The notes under the pieces are model-generated. The model was not told the DNA's origin, ran no database searches, and saw only the letters and a list, made by a program, of their open reading frames with translations. A program made the translations under genes and the position numbers. From positions 12,566-76,565 of the forward strand of contig QALA01000065.1 of the NCBI GenBank assembly GCA_003343565.1: a DNA stretch of 64,000 bases, given 5' to 3'. This DNA comes from Verrucomicrobiota bacterium (lineage in GTDB: Bacteria; Verrucomicrobiota; Verrucomicrobiia; Opitutales; Intestinicryptomonadaceae). Below are positions 60,817 to 64,000 of the stretch, piece by piece; the stretch's first letter is position 1; every line of letters starts with the position of its first letter.

Positions 60817-63465
60817 ATGGGAAGGAAAAATTACGCAAGACTTGTGCGGGCGGCGGCGGGAGCGATTGCAATATGTTTTGCGGCGGCTCATTTTTGCCCG
60901 GCCGCCCCCCTTGCTCCGAACGCGCAAAAAAGCGCGGCGGAGAGCTTCATGGCAACGCTTCAAAAACTGGCCGCCGCCGCAGACGACGACGACGCGCGGA
61001 CGCGTCTGGCGGAATCCATGACGGAAAATCCCGTTCAGGCCGACTGGCTCGCCGCCGACTTCTCCGGCAGGCTCGCCCTTCTGCGCGCGCCAGTAGCCGA
61101 AAGAATCGCCGCCTTCGACGGGCTCGCAAAAAAATACGCCGAAAAGAACTCCGCCGCAGTATCGACAGTATCGGCAACTCCCTCGAAGACGCTGGCCGAG
61201 GCCGCCGAGAAATACCTCGCCGAACGCGAAAAGAACAGGGAGCGGTTTCTCAAAAAGCTCTCGGCAAAAGGGCGGCCGAAGGAGTACGTCTATGTGGAGC
61301 GCAAACCCATAACCCCAAGTTTTTACGCCTATACGGAAGGGCTTTCCGACGCCCGCGGAGAATCGCACTTTTTGCCGGGTTCAAAGCTGTGCCGCCTCGC
61401 CGTGGCAGAAGACGGTTCGATAAAGCGCGAAGTTCTGCTCGAATCCAAAACCGGCGTCATACGCGATCCGGACGTCTCCTACGACGCAAAGAAAATCCTC
61501 TTTGCATGGAAAAAGGACAAGTCCGACGATTACAGCCTCTACGAAATGGACGCCGAAACAGGGCGAATCCGCCTCATAACCAAGTCGCCCAAACATGCCG
61601 ACTACGAGGGGCGCTATCTGCCTACCGGGGAAATAGTGTTCAGCTCGACTCGCTGCGGACATTCTACCGACTGTTTCAACACTGAAGTGAGCAATCTCTA
61701 CATCATGCGTCCCGACGGGACCGCCCTGCGGAGGGTCGGCTTCGACCAAGTGCACACCACATACCCGACCGTCTGCGAAAACGGCGACGTCGTCTATACG
61801 CGCTGGGACTACAACGACAGGGGGCAAGTCTACACGCAGGCGGCCTTCACAATGAAGCCCGACGGCTCCTTCCAGACCGAGCTTTACGGCAACAAATCGT
61901 GGATTCCCACCGCGATGGGGCACATCAGGCAGATACCGGGCGAGCCGTCGAAGTTCGTCTGCATTCTGCACGGACACCACACTCCGCAACAGGGCCACTT
62001 GGCAAAGTTCGACGTTAAAAAGGGGCGCCAAAACGGGAACGGAATGTCGGCCCTCGCCCCGGTGCGCAAGATTCCGCCGAGAACCGACGCATACGCGCAG
62101 GACGGCCCACAGTTCAGATACCCCTTCCCCCTTGAGGACGGACTCTATCTGGCCAGCATAAATCCCCTCAGCGTCCATTGGAGGGAGTCCAAAACGGCAA
62201 GAAAATTCCGCGCGCTCCCGTTTTTGCTGTACCTTGTAAACGACGACGGCGAACGCGAGCTCCTGATCGGCGGGCCGCCCTCCGGCAAGCTCAGCCAAAT
62301 GCAAATAGCGCCGCTCGAAAAAAGGCCCCTGCCCGCGATTGCGAAATCGCCTCTGGACTACTCGAACAAGAGCGGATACTGCCTGATAAGGGACGTCTAT
62401 GCCGGGCGCGGAACGGCCGGCGTAAAGAGGGGGGACATAGAAAAAATCCGCGTCATAAAGCTGCACTACCGCCGCGCGCCGATCGGAATTATGCACATGG
62501 TCGGCCCCGGCGGCGTCGGGACGTGCCACACTCCGATTGCGCTGGGAAATGCCTCGTGGGACGCAAAGGAAATTTTGGGCGAAGTCGAGGTCGAGAAGGA
62601 CGGCTCCGTTTATTTTGAAGTCCCCGCGCGCACGCCCGTGTACTTTCAGCCGATCGATAAAAACGGCTGCGCCGTAAACACGATGCGCTCGTGGACGACA
62701 ATGCAGCCCAACGAATTTTACGCCTGTCTGGGCTGCCACGGGGACAAGAATTTAAACAGCCGCGCCGACGCCAGGCTGGATTCCTCCAGAAAGCCCAAAA
62801 AGCTCAAGCCGTTCTACGACGTTCGCGGCGGATTCTCCTTCAGAAAGCATATCCAGCCCATACTCAACCGGCACTGCATACACTGCCACAACGACCGCTC
62901 CGCGCACAGGCTGTTCGACCACGCCGACGCGTCGAAAACCCTGTCCGTAGAAGACCTCGCCCCCGTGAAGGACGAAGCCGTGCGCGCGTTCATAAAGGAC
63001 TGCGAGGGCGAAGTGCGGCGCGCATTCAGCCTGTTGGACGTTCCCATTCCTAACGCCATGGCCAAGCGAAACTTCAACGACGCCTACTACAATCTTCTGC
63101 GCCCGTCCGTGCGAAACGCGAAACACCCGTATATGGCCGACTGCAATAGCGAGCTTGTAAATTGGCTCGGCGCGCAGAGTTCGCCCGAACTTCAGCCTCC
63201 CTACAAGCGCGGCTCGGCCACAAGCAAACTGTACATGATGCTCAGCCAGCGGCACAGCGGACTCAATCTCTCCAAAGAGGAGCTCGACAAAATCTGCGCG
63301 TGGATAGACCTGTACGTTCCGTATTGCGGAGACTATCTGGAGTCCAACGCATGGACTCCGAAAGAGAGGAAGTTTTACGACTATTACGCCGAAAAGGCCG
63401 CGCGCGCGCAAGCCGAAGAAGACGAACAGATAAAAAAGTATCTCGCGCCCAAAGACCGGCATTGA
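60817..63465 (+). CDS. Hydrazine-synthase-alpha-like beta-propeller diheme cytochrome c protein
   Basis: 882 residues. Signal peptide (about residues 8-29, LVRAAAGAIAICFAAAHFCP). An Ala-rich helical part to about 140 is followed by a PD40/TolB-like propeller region with repeated blades (DVSYDAKKILFAWKK, YLPTGEIVFSSTR, VCENGDVVYTRWDY, HIRQIPGEPSKFVCILHGHH). The C-terminal domain has two covalent heme sites, CLGCH (637-641) and CIHCH (687-691), the second in FRKHIQPILNRHCIHCHN, a motif common in planctomycete cytochromes. The layout (propeller, GxGTCHTPIALG middle domain, diheme end) resembles the alpha subunit of anammox hydrazine synthase, but no beta/gamma subunits are present. A periplasmic redox role is likely; the substrate is unknown. 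It stands alone between inverted family-1 repeats. Confidence 0.8.
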   Translation: MGRKNYARLVRAAAGAIAICFAAAHFCPAAPLAPNAQKSAAESFMATLQKLAAAADDDDARTRLAESMTENPVQADWLAADFSGRLALLRAPVAERIAAFDGLAKKYAEKNSAAVSTVSATPSKTLAEAAEKYLAEREKNRERFLKKLSAKGRPKEYVYVERKPITPSFYAYTEGLSDARGESHFLPGSKLCRLAVAEDGSIKREVLLESKTGVIRDPDVSYDAKKILFAWKKDKSDDYSLYEMDAETGRIRLITKSPKHADYEGRYLPTGEIVFSSTRCGHSTDCFNTEVSNLYIMRPDGTALRRVGFDQVHTTYPTVCENGDVVYTRWDYNDRGQVYTQAAFTMKPDGSFQTELYGNKSWIPTAMGHIRQIPGEPSKFVCILHGHHTPQQGHLAKFDVKKGRQNGNGMSALAPVRKIPPRTDAYAQDGPQFRYPFPLEDGLYLASINPLSVHWRESKTARKFRALPFLLYLVNDDGERELLIGGPPSGKLSQMQIAPLEKRPLPAIAKSPLDYSNKSGYCLIRDVYAGRGTAGVKRGDIEKIRVIKLHYRRAPIGIMHMVGPGGVGTCHTPIALGNASWDAKEILGEVEVEKDGSVYFEVPARTPVYFQPIDKNGCAVNTMRSWTTMQPNEFYACLGCHGDKNLNSRADARLDSSRKPKKLKPFYDVRGGFSFRKHIQPILNRHCIHCHNDRSAHRLFDHADASKTLSVEDLAPVKDEAVRAFIKDCEGEVRRAFSLLDVPIPNAMAKRNFNDAYYNLLRPSVRNAKHPYMADCNSELVNWLGAQSSPELQPPYKRGSATSKLYMMLSQRHSGLNLSKEELDKICAWIDLYVPYCGDYLESNAWTPKERKFYDYYAEKAARAQAEEDEQIKKYLAPKDRH

Positions 63466-63723
63466 GCAAAAGGCTGCGCGGCAGTCCAAAGGCGCGGAAA
63501 TGCGGGACGCCGTTTAGAAGAGCCGAACGAGGAAGAAAAAGCCCGCCTGCAAACACCCGCAAAAGGCGGGTTCCCAAATGTGGGCGCGCCTCCCGCGCCG
63601 CGGACAAAAACGCCAAAAGGCGGCGCGCGCAAATTCCGGCAAAAAATGCGGAAACGCAATTTAAATTCGGAGTCGGCGCGCAGCCCGACAGCTGCTACAC
63701 TCCGACATGCGCGCCCAATGGCG
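63466..63723. other. Intergenic stretch after the diheme gene
   Basis: It contains a 7-bp hairpin CCCGCCT (63542-63548) / AGGCGGG (63564-63570) over a 15-base loop; its T run lies on the minus-strand side, so it is a poor terminator for the diheme gene. No further gene is seen before the window end. Confidence 0.4.
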
Positions 63724-64000
63724 TTTGAAAGATGAGATTGGAAACGGGAAATGGCGGGAAATAATGAGGAATTGCGAGAATTTAAAGGCTTTGGGGCGGA
63801 CTTGTCGGCCGGATTTGAGTTTGGAAACTTTTCGCGCCGGCACCCCCAAATGAAGTAAGATTTGGAAAGGCGTTCGCCCTGTTCCAAGTTTAATATAAGC
63901 TGGACTCCCCTTACAACCTTCCGAACCGTCCTTGCAACGCCTCTCCCAAGAATCTTTTTTCAAATCCTACTTCATTTTTCCAAAATCAAATTTCACGATA
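63724..64000 (-). repeat. Family-1 intergenic repeat, copy F (inverted)
   Basis: Reverse-oriented copy. It runs from TTTGAAAGATGAGATTGG (right end, 63724) to TTTCACGATA at the last base of the window, so at most the final TG of the left end is missing. Arms AAATGAAGTAAGATTTGGAAA and TTTCAAATCCTACTTCATTT are intact. Three ATTTCCC units (as GGGAAAT) lie at 63747-63778, one mutated. With copy E it forms a 3.8-kb inverted pair around the diheme gene. Confidence 0.92.

Noticed and set aside
60817..63465. Calling the diheme protein a true hydrazine synthase subunit
   Set aside because: Only the architecture is similar; the partner subunits and any other anammox gene are absent.
8165..64000. Target-site duplications flanking family-1 copies
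   Set aside because: Flanks of the copies were compared by eye; no consistent direct duplication of 2-10 bases was found, so transposition is not demonstrated.

Overview
The window reads as a chromosomal segment of a Gram-negative, GC-rich bacterium of the Planctomycetota-Verrucomicrobiota-Chlamydiota group, most probably Verrucomicrobiota. The best evidence is a 52-codon gene at 58500-58658 that looks like the Chlamydiae/Verrucomicrobia-restricted 'small basic protein'. Supporting evidence is a large beta-propeller/diheme protein of the type common in Planctomycetes and Verrucomicrobia, tandem Tat-exported Gfo/Idh/MocA oxidoreductases, and a full outer-membrane apparatus (BamA, Skp, RND efflux). 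Genus-level placement cannot be read from the sequence alone.

Layout. 723-797: tRNA-Asn with promoter and terminator. 1582-8029: surface polysaccharide operon (Wzy-like polymerase, Wzx-like flippase, FrhB-like iron-sulfur protein, pyruvyl transferase, anchored hypothetical). 8803-15383 (minus): TetR/CecR-type regulator followed by a complete RND efflux pump. 16880-19777: three-gene proton-translocating transhydrogenase (pntAA-pntAB-pntB). 20654-23381: RRM protein, ribosomal protein L28, a decayed gene, HAD phosphatase. 23539-24980: IclR regulator and a DUF374 acyltransferase. 25643-33778: leuB, alaS, smc, yraN. 34644-42602: aconitase, STAS protein, PP2C phosphatase, YbaB, RecR, UppP and an amidohydrolase. 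42891-47604 (minus): GT25 glycosyltransferase and two paralogous Gfo/Idh/MocA oxidoreductases. 47943-57596: CutA, GNAT, then a core operon rplY-pth-rpsF-ssb-rplI-dnaB-bamA-skp. 58500-63465: small basic protein, phosphate acetyltransferase, and a hydrazine-synthase-alpha-like diheme protein.

How the genes fit together. The efflux operon is self-contained (regulator, fusion protein, pump, outer-membrane channel). The alaS-smc-yraN and ybaB-recR groups, and the ribosomal/replication/envelope operon, are conserved housekeeping sets. The Wzy/Wzx/pyruvyltransferase set makes a pyruvylated surface glycan, and UppP recycles the undecaprenyl carrier that such assembly needs. Phosphate acetyltransferase suggests acetyl-CoA/acetate metabolism, and transhydrogenase links NADPH supply to the proton gradient.

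The most unusual content lies between the genes. A roughly 260-290 bp non-coding repeat (family 1) occurs six times, plus one solo end. It has imperfect terminal inverted repeats, a 21-bp internal inverted repeat and a variable ATTTCCC array, so it looks like a MITE or an intergenic structured repeat. Two of its copies, in opposite orientation, bracket the diheme gene. A second repeat (family 2, about 290 bp) occurs twice with its two modules in swapped order, as if circularly permuted. No transposase, integrase, CRISPR array or rRNA gene is visible.
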